Origin: Actinomycetota bacterium
GTDB lineage: Bacteria; Actinomycetota; Thermoleophilia; Solirubrobacterales; Solirubrobacteraceae
Length of the DNA: 14,964 nucleotides
Reading direction: 5' to 3'
Assembly (NCBI GenBank): GCA_005888335.1
Contig: VAWY01000104.1
Coordinates: 2,580-17,543 of the forward strand
The stretch's first letter is position 1; each line of letters begins with the position of its first letter. This document shows, piece after piece, positions 6,243-13,276 of the stretch. The notes beneath the pieces were generated by a model. That model did no database searches and was not told where the DNA came from. It saw nothing but the letters and a program-made list of their open reading frames with translations. Both the position numbers and the translations under genes were made by a program.

Positions 6243-7007
6243 TCACGAGGCCGTCGCGGGATGTGGCGCCACGGGCACGGATCGCCAGGTCAGCCGACCG
6301 GTGATGACGCAGCCCAGCAGGGCGGCGACGGTCGCGAGCAGGCCGACTCGTGGCTCGGTGGCGACGACGACGATGCAGAAGGTGAGGTAGCAGGGCAGGC
6401 TGCGAGTGAGCCCGGCGCACACGTGGGCGCCGGCCCGGCGGCCATCGCGAGCGACCACCGCGAGCGCGAGCGTCGTGGTCACAGTCGGGAACGCCGCCAC
6501 GGCGCCCGCCGTTGCCGGGCCCGCGACCCGGCTGGTGAGCACGGCCGCGCCGACGACCGCGGAGGCGGCTGCGCAGGTCATCGCCGTGGTCGCCCAGCGG
6601 CGCGGCGATCCCACCCGCGGGCGGTTCGCGGCGATCATCCGTGGAGCGAGGCGAAACGCCGGGATCGCCAGCCCGAGGGCCAGCAGGGTCGGGAGCGGCG
6701 CCAACAGCAGCGAGGCGGCGAGGTAGGCCAGGGCTCCGGCCGCCAGCCCGACGAGCACGCCGCGGCGCGCCAGGACGCCGGCGAAGACCACGGCGAAGCA
6801 CAGCTGCGCCGGCACATGCGTCGCGGCGCTCAGCGCCATCGTGCTCGCCGCGCGACCGCCGGCGTCGAGGCTGACGGCAACCACCGCGATGGCGAAGCCG
6901 ACCGGCAACGCCGCCACCCAGCCGGCCGCCGATGGGCCGAGCCGTCGCTCGACCATCGTGGCCGAGGCCATCATGAACGGGGCGAGCAGCACGGGGACGA
7001 TGACCAT
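6243..7007 (-). CDS. Integral membrane protein with two tandem homologous halves (GlpM-like pattern)
   Basis: A 254-residue protein of mostly hydrophobic segments (about eight membrane spans). Residues 24-98 and 163-237 align without gaps at an offset of 139. Matching positions are G24-P25/G163-P164, A28-G29/A167-G168, VAALP/VAAFP (31-35/170-174), P66/P205 and G83/G222. A central loop rich in Arg/Pro (about 118-139) joins the halves. Each half has the AG-x-V-A-A-[LF]-P start followed by a charged turn and a proline-bearing helix. That is reminiscent of the small GlpM membrane family, which would make this a fused pair; this is inference. The ATG at 7007 is preferred; a GTG two codons upstream is possible. 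The divergent lysR suggests that it controls this gene. The substrate is unknown. Confidence 0.7.
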   Translation of the reverse strand: MVIVPVLLAPFMMASATMVERRLGPSAAGWVAALPVGFAIAVVAVSLDAGGRAASTMALSAATHVPAQLCFAVVFAGVLARRGVLVGLAAGALAYLAASLLLAPLPTLLALGLAIPAFRLAPRMIAANRPRVGSPRRWATTAMTCAAASAVVGAAVLTSRVAGPATAGAVAAFPTVTTTLALAVVARDGRRAGAHVCAGLTRSLPCYLTFCIVVVATEPRVGLLATVAALLGCVITGRLTWRSVPVAPHPATAS

Positions 7008-7026
7008 GCCCACAGCATCGGTCCAA

Positions 7027-7086
7027 CCATCGTTCGGCACAAGCGATAGTTCTCGAATGAGAATCGTGGAAATATCCGAACGATGG
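7027..7086. promoter_or_regulatory. Nested concentric inverted repeats in the divergent membrane protein/lysR gap
   Basis: CCATCGTTCGG (7027-7037) and CCGAACGATGG (7076-7086) are exact 11-bp inverted repeats. Inside them TTCTC (7050-7054) and GAGAA (7059-7063) form a second dyad. Both dyads are centred at 7056.5. The right outer arm covers the lysR ATG. A LysR tetramer binding several half-sites is the simplest reading. An RNA hairpin sequestering the lysR start is an alternative, because the arms would pair in the transcript if it starts far enough upstream. Confidence 0.6.
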
Positions 7087-8018
7087 AACTGCGCCGACTT
7101 CGCCTCCTGCACGAGCTGTCCCGGCGCGGCACGGTGGGCGCCGTCGCCGCAGCCCTCTCCTACAGCCCCTCGTCGGTCTCCGTGCAGCTCGCCGAGCTTG
7201 AGCGCGAGGCGGCCACCAAGCTCCTGCGTCGCGTCGGCCGCAACGTCGAGCTGACGCCCGCCGGACGACGGCTCGCTGCCTACGCCGAGGAGGCGCTCGG
7301 GGCCGATGAGGCCATCCGCGCCGAGCTGGCCGCCGTCGACGACGCGCCCCGGGGCCGCCTGCGCATGACGTTCGTGCAGACCCCCGCACTGGCGCTGCTG
7401 CCTGGCGTGCTCGACCGGCTCGGCAGCGCGGCACCCGACCTGCGCGTCGAGGTGGTTCAGCGGGAGACGACGCCGGCGCTGAGCGACCTGCGCTCGCGCG
7501 CGGTCGACCTGGTGGTCGGCATCGAATACGAGCCCGTACCGGTCGGCCGCCGCCGCGACGTCGACCGCCAGGACATCCTGCGCGAGGACGTCCTGCTCGC
7601 CCTGCACCCGCACCACCGCGCCGTCACCAGGCGCGGACCCGTCCGCCTCGGCGCCACTGAGCATGACGTCTGGGCCGCCGGCCACCGCGGGACCGGCCTC
7701 GACGCTGTCGTGCACAACGTCTGCAATCGCCTCGGCGGCTTCGATCCCGACGTGCGCCACCGCAGCGACGACGGGCTCGTGCTCAGCGCGCTGGTCGCCT
7801 CCGGCCGCGCGGTCACGCTTCTGCCCGCACTGCTTGCCACCGCCATGCCGCAGATCGCCGCCCGCCGGCTCCGCGAAGAGCGCCTGCAACGCATCATCTT
7901 CAGCGCCACGCGCTCCACGATCAGCGACGCCCCGGCCATCGTGGCCGTCCGCAAGGCGCTGGTCACGACCGCACACCAGATCGCTGCCGAACGCCGTGAC
8001 GTCGACCTCGTCGTCTGA
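7083..8018 (+). CDS. LysR-family transcriptional regulator
   Basis: A 311-residue LTTR. Residues 1-62 hold the winged HTH: LRLLHELSRRGTVGAVAAAL, then SPSSVSVQLAELERE and the wing RNVELTPAGRRL. Residues about 90-300 are the two-lobed effector-binding domain, starting GRLRMTFVQTPALALLPGVL and ending with the SDAPAIVAVRKAL segment. The ATG at 7083 begins exactly at the domain start. It lies within the right arm of the 60-bp nested inverted repeat, which suggests tight autoregulation. The divergent neighbour is the duplicated membrane protein, the usual arrangement for an LTTR and its target. The effector is unknown. It converges on the hydrolase-cyclase gene, with 36 bp between stops. Confidence 0.92.
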   Translation: MELRRLRLLHELSRRGTVGAVAAALSYSPSSVSVQLAELEREAATKLLRRVGRNVELTPAGRRLAAYAEEALGADEAIRAELAAVDDAPRGRLRMTFVQTPALALLPGVLDRLGSAAPDLRVEVVQRETTPALSDLRSRAVDLVVGIEYEPVPVGRRRDVDRQDILREDVLLALHPHHRAVTRRGPVRLGATEHDVWAAGHRGTGLDAVVHNVCNRLGGFDPDVRHRSDDGLVLSALVASGRAVTLLPALLATAMPQIAARRLREERLQRIIFSATRSTISDAPAIVAVRKALVTTAHQIAAERRDVDLVV

Positions 8019-8054
8019 CCCGACCTACGACCGCTGCGGCTGTCCATCTGCCCG

Positions 8055-9557
8055 TCAGCTCTGCCTGGGTTCGCGCATGCTGAGCCGGCTGATGGCGCGT
8101 AGGACTCCGGGCGCGCGGCGGGCCACCCGCACGGTGGCGCGATCGGCGGCCGTCATCTGGTCCGCGGCCGGCTCCAGCGGCGGCCCGGCCGGTGTCGCGC
8201 GCGCGAGCGCATAGATGCGCCACGTTCCCGGGACGCCCTTGAGCTCATGCTCCCCGCGGTCCGAGAAGGCGAGGCCTGAGCCGACGACCAGGTCAGTGAC
8301 GGTGCTCGAGACGAGCACCTCGCCGGGCTGGGCCTTGGCGGCAACACGCGCGCCGATGTGCACCGCCAGCCCGCCGAGGTCGTCGCCGATCGCCTCGCAC
8401 TCGCCCGTGTGCACTCCGGCTCGCGCCTCGAGGCCGAGCTCCTGGACCGCACCCAGGAGGTCCTGCGCGCAGCGGATCGCGCGCGCCGGCCCGGCAAAGC
8501 AGGCGAGCGCGCCGTCGCCCGTTGACTTGACGACTCGCCCGCCAGCGCTCTCGACGTGCTCACGCACGAGCGCGTCGTGACGCTCAAGCAGCTCGCGCCA
8601 GCGCGCATCGCCAAGCGTCGCCGCATGGGCCGTGGAGTCGACGATGTCCGTGAAGAGCACGGTCGTGAGCACGCGTTCGGGCTCGCCGATGCCGCTCGTG
8701 CCGGTGAGGAAGCGCTGTGTCTCGTCGAGGATCGCGTCGTAGTCCTGCGTGCAGTAGGCATGGTCGGTGCCCTCCAGCTCGACGAAGCGCGCTCCCGGGA
8801 TGATGTCTGCCAGGTAGCGCCCGGCGCCGATCGGGATCCAGTCCTCGCGGCGGTGCATCACCAGGGTGGGGACCGACACGCTCGCGGCGGCCGCGCTGAC
8901 GTCGATGTGCTGGACGGCGTCGTTGAGCGCGCGAGCCATTCGCGGTGAGACCGACGCGCGCTCGAAGAGCGCCATGCCGCGGCGCGCGGCCTTGTTGGCC
9001 GCGAGGCTGGGCATGAAGAGGTCGACGATCCCGCCCCGTCCCCAGCTGGCAAGCACCTCGGCCATCTCGCCGTCCTTGCGAGCCGCAATCTCGGGCGTCA
9101 CGCCGTAGGCGGCGGCGAGCTCGCGTTGAGCGTGGCTGAGCTCGGTGGGCAGATGGCCAGAGAAGCTCCCATAGAGCACGAGCGCCGTCACCCGCTCCCG
9201 GCACGTCGCGGTGAACAAGATCGCCGACGGCCCTCCCTCGGACTCGCCGAACAGCGCGGCGCGCTCCATCCCGGCGGCATCCATCACCGTGCGGATCTCC
9301 TCCATCCGCTCCTCGAGCGTCGAGATCCGCGGCACCGGGTCGGACAGGCCCGTGCCCGCCTTGTCGTACAGCGCCAGCCGGCTGAACGAGGCGAGGCGGC
9401 GAAAGAACCGCGCCATCGCCGGGTTCGTCCACTGCAGGTCGAGGTGCGAGATGAACCCGAAGCAGAAGACGAGGTCGAGCGGTCCGTCGCCCAGCACCTG
9501 GTAGGCGATCGTCACGCCGTCCGGCCGCTCGGCGTAAAGAGTGTCTGGGGTCTGCAC
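8055..9557 (-). CDS. Alpha/beta hydrolase fused to a class III nucleotidyl cyclase domain
   Basis: A 500-residue two-domain protein. Residues 1-285 are an alpha/beta hydrolase: LYDKAGTGLSDP (63-74), elbow GESEGG with S106, acid candidate D239 (RREDW) and TDHAYC with H266. Residues about 295-455 are a class III cyclase homology domain with TTVLFTDIVDST (metal D304), KSTGDG (K344, second metal D348) and VHIGARVAAKAQPGEVLVSS (R404). The transition-state Asn of the usual N-x-x-x-R pattern is His400, so activity may be altered. The Lys favours ATP over GTP. A short basic tail follows. Such fusions occur in mycobacteria and other actinobacteria; the hydrolase is thought to act as a ligand sensor. 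The GTG at 9557 abuts a perfect palindrome and has only a weak ribosome site. Confidence 0.88.
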   Translation of the reverse strand: MQTPDTLYAERPDGVTIAYQVLGDGPLDLVFCFGFISHLDLQWTNPAMARFFRRLASFSRLALYDKAGTGLSDPVPRISTLEERMEEIRTVMDAAGMERAALFGESEGGPSAILFTATCRERVTALVLYGSFSGHLPTELSHAQRELAAAYGVTPEIAARKDGEMAEVLASWGRGGIVDLFMPSLAANKAARRGMALFERASVSPRMARALNDAVQHIDVSAAAASVSVPTLVMHRREDWIPIGAGRYLADIIPGARFVELEGTDHAYCTQDYDAILDETQRFLTGTSGIGEPERVLTTVLFTDIVDSTAHAATLGDARWRELLERHDALVREHVESAGGRVVKSTGDGALACFAGPARAIRCAQDLLGAVQELGLEARAGVHTGECEAIGDDLGGLAVHIGARVAAKAQPGEVLVSSTVTDLVVGSGLAFSDRGEHELKGVPGTWRIYALARATPAGPPLEPAADQMTAADRATVRVARRAPGVLRAISRLSMREPRQS

Positions 9558-9573
9558 GCGAGAACATTCTCGC
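9558..9573. promoter_or_regulatory. Palindrome abutting the GTG start of the hydrolase-cyclase gene
   Basis: GCGAGAA (9558-9564) and TTCTCGC (9567-9573) are perfect arms with a 2-nt centre. They end one base before the GTG start on the minus strand, exactly where a ribosome site would be. It could be a repressor operator or could block translation when folded. The whole upstream gap to the next gene is only about 70 bp. Confidence 0.5.
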
Positions 9574-9626
9574 CCACGATTCGCGCCGCGGATGCTGGCG
9601 ATCTCCGGCCGGTTCGATGCAGCAAC

Positions 9627-10097
9627 TCAGCTGCGCCGCTTGCCCTGCTTGAGCATCTCCAGCGCTCGGGCGACGCGCCGCTGCCGCGTCTCCTCGCGCT
9701 TCGCCTCTTCGATCCAGCGTGCGTACTCCTTGCGGTGCGTGTAGGCGAGCGCGTCGAAGGCCGCGCGTGCCGCCGGATCGCCGGCGAGACCAACAGCGAG
9801 GGCCTCGGGCACGTCAACATCGCGTGGTGCCGTGTCGAGGGCAAGTTCGACCGCAACCGTGTCGCCGGCCTGCACGCCCGCCGCCTCGCGCACCGCCGCG
9901 TTGAGGCCCAGGAGGAACTCGCCATGCATGCGGGTCACCGTGGTGCGCCATGTGTAGCCGTCGACCGTCGCCACGACGGGAAAACGCTTAGCGCCCTCGC
10001 CGACGGCAGCGACGTGCTCGTCGTCGAGCACCACGGCGGCGGCCGGGCCCCGCCGGTGCAGCGTGGCAATGAACCCGATGCGCCCCATGCCAAACAT
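9627..10097 (-). CDS. DUF1905 / YdeI-OmpD-associated family protein
   Basis: A 156-residue protein with two family segments. Residues 5-90 fit DUF1905: a short beta-rich unit with IGFIATLHRRG, FPVVATVDGYTWRTTV, MHGEFLLGLNAAVR and AGDTVAVELALD. Residues 93-156 fit the YdeI/OmdA C-terminal module: VDVPEALAVGLAG, then AFDALAYTHRKEYARWI and the AKREETRQRRVARALEML helix. Proteins with this pair are widespread in soil bacteria, and their biochemical role is not established. The E. coli YdeI link to bacteriocin or antibiotic tolerance should not be transferred. The ATG at 10097 is used; an ATG three codons later is possible. It lies upstream of, and in the same direction as, the hydrolase-cyclase gene, but the palindrome between them suggests separate control. 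Confidence 0.8.
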   Translation of the reverse strand: MFGMGRIGFIATLHRRGPAAAVVLDDEHVAAVGEGAKRFPVVATVDGYTWRTTVTRMHGEFLLGLNAAVREAAGVQAGDTVAVELALDTAPRDVDVPEALAVGLAGDPAARAAFDALAYTHRKEYARWIEEAKREETRQRRVARALEMLKQGKRRS

Positions 10098-10134
10098 GCT
10101 CGCACGCCGACGCGCCCAGCCAGCGCGGCGACCG

Positions 10135-10470
10135 TCAGGCCCCGCGGCGAAGACGGTCGAGGCCGTCGAGAATGAGGTCGAGCCCCCAGGCGAACTCGAC
10201 GGCGTTGTCGTACCCGGACTCGGGGAGCTTCGTTGTGATCTCGGCGAGATACGGGTAGTCGTCGAGCGCGCCGATCGCCTGCGCCCTTCTCTGCACGGCT
10301 TCTCCGGCGTCGGCGGGTGTCTCGAACCCGAGCGTCTTCTCCTGCAGGGCGAAGGCGTCCTGGACCGAGTAGGCGTGGATCGCCGTCTCGAACGAGAAGC
10401 CCGCCTCCCGCAGGCAGCCCATCACCACATTGTGGTTTCGCAGGTTGGCAGGGCAACCAGCAGGACCCGG
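10135..10470 (-). pseudogene. C-terminal remnant of a TetR-family regulator
   Basis: The minus-strand frame ending at 10135 contains ANLRNHN, then CLREAGFSFETAIHAYSVQD, FALQEKTLGFETP, YPYLAEI and VEFAWGLDLILDGLDRLR. These match the ligand-binding, dimerising C-terminal domain of TetR/AcrR regulators, where about 110 residues follow the helix before the LREAGFS segment. The N-terminal HTH should lie upstream, but no frame between 10470 and 10637 shows it, and the sequence upstream of about 10470 loses family likeness. The open frame reaches an ATG at 10545, but that N-terminus is Arg-rich junk-like sequence. So this is probably a 5'-deleted gene, unable to bind DNA. Confidence 0.6.
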
Positions 10471-10552
10471 AGATGATCTGCGAGGCGTTCGTCCTCGCCC
10501 CGAACGACGTCGTGCGCTGAACGCCCCCCGCACGCGGCGCGGCACCGCGCCC

Positions 10553-10582
10553 TTTACAAGTGCGCCGGCCCCGGATTAGTGT
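10553..10582 (+). promoter_or_regulatory. Putative promoter of the LamG-like secreted protein gene
   Basis: TTTACA (10553-10558) and TAGTGT (10577-10582, TAnnnT) are separated by 18 nt. A transcript from here would have a leader of about 45-50 nt containing AAGGA just before the GTG at 10638. This supports the downstream start over the longer open frame that begins at 10560. Confidence 0.45.
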
Positions 10583-10637
10583 CGGCTGGATTTCGGCCGA
10601 ACGGATCTGGCCCCGTCTCCAGCGACAAGGACGTCTC

Positions 10638-11834
10638 GTGTCCAGCCCAGCGAGCCCTGCTCCGCACCACCCCGTCCCCGGACGGCGCTGGGTCGCGGGC
10701 ATGGCGACCGTCGCGCTCACCTTCGCCGCGGCATCCGCCGCCCCGGCCGGCGCTGCGGCTGCGGTCCCCGGCACGGTCGCGCTCTGGGAGATGGACGAGC
10801 TGTCGGGCACCGCCATGCGCGACTCCGTCGGCAGCCATACCGGGACGCTGCACTCCGTCCAGCTCGGCCGGCCGGGCTTCGCGGGGACGGCCTACGGGCT
10901 CGCGGGGTCGGGCTTCGTCTCGGTCCCGTCCACGAGCGACCTGAACCCCGGCAGCCAGGACGTCACGCTCACGATCCACCTGCAGACGACGCAGGCGCCC
11001 GCCTCGCCGGACTGGGACCTGATCCGCAAGGGCCTCTTCACCGACCCCGGCGAGTTCAAGGTGGAGTACCAGCCCTCCGGGCAGGCGTCGTGCGGCTTCA
11101 TCGGCTCCGCCGGGTCGAGCGAGCTCATGGCCGGTCCGGCGCTCAACGACGGCGCCTGGCACACGGTCCAGTGCGTCAAGACGTCGTCGGCGATCAAGCT
11201 GATCGTCGACGGGAAGGGCTTCTCGCAGGCCGCGCGGATCGGCTCGATCAGCAACTCCGCCGATCTCCTGATCGGCTCCCGTGGGGGCTCGGAGTTCTTC
11301 CGCGGCTCGCTCGACCAGGCGAGCGTCCAGATCGGAACCGGTCCTGCGCAGCCACCGCCCGCTCCGCAGCCGGCGCCGGCCCCCAGTCCCGCGCCGCAGC
11401 CGGCCCCGGCGCCCAGTCCCGCCCCCAGGCAGCCATCGCCGGCACCGGCAGAGGCGCCCGCGCCCGCCCCCTCGGACACGCCCGAGGTCCCAGCCCCGCC
11501 CGCCGACGCCGTCGCCGCCCCCGCCGCGAGCCCGACGGCGCTGAGCGTCTCCTCGAGCACCCGCGGCCGCACGACGCTCCTCATCCGCGGACGGCTGAGC
11601 CCCGGGGCCTCCGCCGGGCGGCTGCGGCTCGTCCTCACCCGGCGCACACGCAAGAGCACGATCCGGGTCATCGCCCGCGCGACGGGCGGGCGGTCGGGCA
11701 CGTGGCGCGCGGTCCTCAGGTTGCCGCGAGCGGCGCGCGCCGTGCGCCGGTTCGACGTCTCGATCGGCTATCTCGGCGAGAGCGGCCACGCGCCCGCGGG
11801 CCTGCGACTCAGCGTCCTGACGCGCACGCCGTAG
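10638..11834 (+). CDS. Secreted LamG/concanavalin-like domain protein with Pro-rich linker
   Basis: A 398-residue exported protein. Residues 1-41 form a signal peptide with a basic stretch (PGRRW), the hydrophobic core [17 protein letters not shown] and an AGAAA cleavage region. Residues about 43-240 fit a LamG/concanavalin-like jelly roll: [59 protein letters not shown] and [20 protein letters not shown]. Two cysteines (ASCGFIG and TVQC) may pair. Residues about 245-310 are a Pro/Ala linker. The last 90 residues are Arg/Ser/Thr-rich, probably a beta-sandwich. There is no LPXTG or membrane anchor. The GTG at 10638 has AAGGA 7-8 nt upstream. It probably binds carbohydrate or another surface ligand; the ligand is unknown. 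Confidence 0.75.
   Translation: MSSPASPAPHHPVPGRRWVAGMATVALTFAAASAAPAGAAAAVPGTVALWEMDELSGTAMRDSVGSHTGTLHSVQLGRPGFAGTAYGLAGSGFVSVPSTSDLNPGSQDVTLTIHLQTTQAPASPDWDLIRKGLFTDPGEFKVEYQPSGQASCGFIGSAGSSELMAGPALNDGAWHTVQCVKTSSAIKLIVDGKGFSQAARIGSISNSADLLIGSRGGSEFFRGSLDQASVQIGTGPAQPPPAPQPAPAPSPAPQPAPAPSPAPRQPSPAPAEAPAPAPSDTPEVPAPPADAVAAPAASPTALSVSSSTRGRTTLLIRGRLSPGASAGRLRLVLTRRTRKSTIRVIARATGGRSGTWRAVLRLPRAARAVRRFDVSIGYLGESGHAPAGLRLSVLTRTP
11367..11426 (+). repeat. Two 30-nt coding repeats in the Pro-rich linker
   Basis: Two head-to-tail copies (11367-11396 and 11397-11426) each encode [10 protein letters not shown], with only a few third-position differences. They belong to the flexible linker of the LamG-like protein. 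Confidence 0.8.
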
Positions 11835-11871
11835 CGCCCCGCGCGCCCGCGCGAGAGATACAACTCGCCCG

Positions 11872-12267
11872 GTGCCGACCCTCGACGCGAGCGAGCTGGC
11901 CGCCGTGTTCGCCGGCGGCGTGGCCGGCGCGCTCGCGCGCGCCGGCGTGGTGGAGGCACTGCCCCACGCCGCCGGCAACTGGCCGTGGGCGACGTTCATC
12001 GTCAACGTCCTCGGGGCGGCGCTGCTCGGCTATTTCGCCTCGCGACTGCAGGAGCGCCTGCCGCTCTCCGCGTACCGCCGGCCGTTCCTCGGCACGGGCC
12101 TGTGCGGGGCGCTGACGACGTTCTCGACCATGCAGGTCGAGCTGCTGCAGATGCTCGACCGTGGGTACACCGGCCTCGCGGCCGGCTACGCGGCGGCGAG
12201 CCTCGCCGCGGGGTTCGCGGCGGTATTCGCGGCGACGAAGCTCACGCGCCGGGTGCGGATCGCGTGA
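11872..12267 (+). CDS. crcB: CrcB/FluC fluoride channel subunit 1
   Basis: A 131-residue four-span membrane protein that lets fluoride leave the cell. Family marks are [11 protein letters not shown] (15-25), [15 protein letters not shown] with pore Asn N45, and [17 protein letters not shown] (74-90). The TTFST core is intact (F84), but the second phenylalanine of the usual phenylalanine box (TTFSTF) is Met87. Its GTG at 11872 has no Shine-Dalgarno; TACAAC lies 7 nt upstream, a leaderless-type layout. Its stop overlaps the start of a second crcB gene by 4 nt, so the two are co-expressed and probably form a heterodimer. I could not recognise a fluoride riboswitch in the 37-bp gap upstream. Confidence 0.9.
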   Translation: MPTLDASELAAVFAGGVAGALARAGVVEALPHAAGNWPWATFIVNVLGAALLGYFASRLQERLPLSAYRRPFLGTGLCGALTTFSTMQVELLQMLDRGYTGLAAGYAAASLAAGFAAVFAATKLTRRVRIA

Positions 12268-12632
12268 GCGGCGTCCTGCTCTGGGCCGCCGTCGGCGCGC
12301 TCGGCGGCGCCGGCGCGGTCGCGCGCTTCGCCCTCGACGCCGCGGTCGCGGTGCGCGCCCGCGGCGTGTTCCCGCTCGGCACGCTCGCGGTGAACCTCAG
12401 CGGCGCGTTCGCGCTCGGCCTGCTCGCCGGCGTCGCCCTGCACGGCGACGCGCTCCTGCTCGCCGGCACCGCGACGCTCGGCTCCTACACGACCTTCTCG
12501 ACGTGGATGCTCGAGACCCAGCGGCTGGGGGAGGACGGCGCCTACGCGCCGATGGTCGCCAACGCGATCGCGAGCCTGGCCTGCGGTCTCGGCGCGGCGG
12601 CGCTCGGGCGCGCGCTCGGCGGTGCGCTGTGA
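12264..12632 (+). CDS. crcB: CrcB/FluC fluoride channel subunit 2
   Basis: A 122-residue paralogue of the preceding gene. It shows [15 protein letters not shown] (11-25), [18 protein letters not shown] with N44, and [14 protein letters not shown] (72-85). TTFST is intact (F78), but the second box phenylalanine is Trp81. The GTG start at 12264 lies inside the previous gene's last codons (GTGA overlap), giving translational coupling. Single FluC genes make dual-topology homodimers, whereas tandem pairs, as in Bacillus, tend to fix opposite orientations and act as heterodimers. The same arrangement is expected here. The GTG is chosen because the family's GA-x-x-R segment follows at the normal distance. 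Confidence 0.9.
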   Translation: MSGVLLWAAVGALGGAGAVARFALDAAVAVRARGVFPLGTLAVNLSGAFALGLLAGVALHGDALLLAGTATLGSYTTFSTWMLETQRLGEDGAYAPMVANAIASLACGLGAAALGRALGGAL

Positions 12633-12652
12633 CCGCCCGCCATCCGCTGCGC

Positions 12653-12754
12653 CTGACGTGTCAGCGCGGCCGCCGCAGGAACAGCGGCCGCCCGAGGCGG
12701 CTCGTCGCCGCCCGCCGCGGCGGCGGGGCGCTTGCGGGCCGGCGCTCGCGCCGG
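12653..12754. terminator. Hairpin cluster between convergent crcB2 and the receiver gene
   Basis: Three stem-loops lie in the non-coding gap. CTGAC/GTCAG is at 12653-12664. Two copies of GCGGCCGC (12666-12673 and 12684-12691) are each palindromic and pair over 8 bp around a 10-nt loop. CCGGCG (12739-12744) pairs with CGCCGG (12749-12754) around CTCG. No T-tracts are present. The position between convergent genes fits bidirectional termination; simple GC richness could produce some of this. Confidence 0.4.
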
Positions 12755-12810
12755 GGCAGCGCGATGCGCGGAGCGCGCGAGCATGGCCTGCGCGAAGCGC
12801 GCGGCCGCAT

Positions 12811-13185
12811 CTACGCCGCCCTCCCGGCACACGCGGGCGCCAGGACCGCTCGCAGCCGCGCGACGTCGCCCTTGACGATGTAGTCGCTCGCGCCGGCCGC
12901 GAAGAACCGCTCTGCCGTCGCGGCGTCCTCGGTCGACGTCCAGACGACCACGGTCGCCTGCGGCCAGGCCGCCGTGATGCGGCCAGTCGCCTCCAGCCCG
13001 TCGGTCCCGGGCATCCGGTAGTCCATGAGCACGAGCGCCGGGCGGTGCTCGAGCGCGTGCCGAACGGCCTGCTCGCCGTCGACCGCCTCGGCGACGACGG
13101 TCCAGCCCGCTTCCTCCACCAGCGTCCGCGCCACGAGGCGCATTCCCGCGTTGTCGTCGGCGATCACTGCCGTGTGACTGGTCAT
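12811..13185 (-). CDS. Stand-alone response-regulator receiver protein
   Basis: A 124-residue CheY-like protein with no output domain. Marks: the acidic pair D10-D11 (AVIADDNAGMR), phosphoacceptor D55 in LVLMDYRMPGTDG, the switch threonine T83 (VVVWTSTED) and the conserved lysine K105 in GASDYIVKGD. The ATG at 13185 has AGGAAGGA a few nt upstream. The gene ends 20 residues after the lysine, at a normal receiver end. In another frame the DNA continues as an Ala/Pro-rich stretch, which I take to be non-coding. No histidine kinase lies nearby, so its partner is elsewhere. It is divergent from cysK, with 91 bp between starts; I see no functional link to cysteine synthesis. Confidence 0.88.
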   Translation of the reverse strand: MTSHTAVIADDNAGMRLVARTLVEEAGWTVVAEAVDGEQAVRHALEHRPALVLMDYRMPGTDGLEATGRITAAWPQATVVVWTSTEDAATAERFFAAGASDYIVKGDVARLRAVLAPACAGRAA

Positions 13186-13260
13186 GGAGTCCTTCCTGAC
13201 GTCCCTGGGTCGGCAGCTGGAACGAGCGCGCGCGCGGAAACTTGCGCTGAACGCGGGGGC

Positions 13261-13276
13261 TAGGCTGCCCGCGGCA
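13261..13276 (+). promoter_or_regulatory. Putative -10 element directly upstream of cysK
   Basis: TAGGCT (13261-13266, TAnnnT) lies 10 nt before the cysK ATG at 13277, and there is no Shine-Dalgarno. The spacing would give a leader of zero to four nt. No good -35 is seen at the right distance. Confidence 0.4.

Noticed and set aside
10560..10637. Longer LamG-protein start at 10560
   Set aside because: It would run through the promoter-like hexamers and bury the signal peptide; the GTG at 10638 has AAGGA upstream.
11840..11853. CGCGCG-CC-CGCGCG palindrome before crcB1
   Set aside because: Alternating CG runs are expected by chance at this composition, and there is no family-specific operator or riboswitch pattern.
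12633..12810. Ala/Pro-rich continuation of the receiver gene in another frame
   Set aside because: The receiver ends at a normal length; the continuation is low-complexity, overlaps stem-loops, and runs on antisense into crcB2.
13184..13276. Longer cysK start at 13184
   Set aside because: It would add 31 Arg/Leu-rich residues, overlap the start of the divergent receiver gene, and exceed the normal family length.
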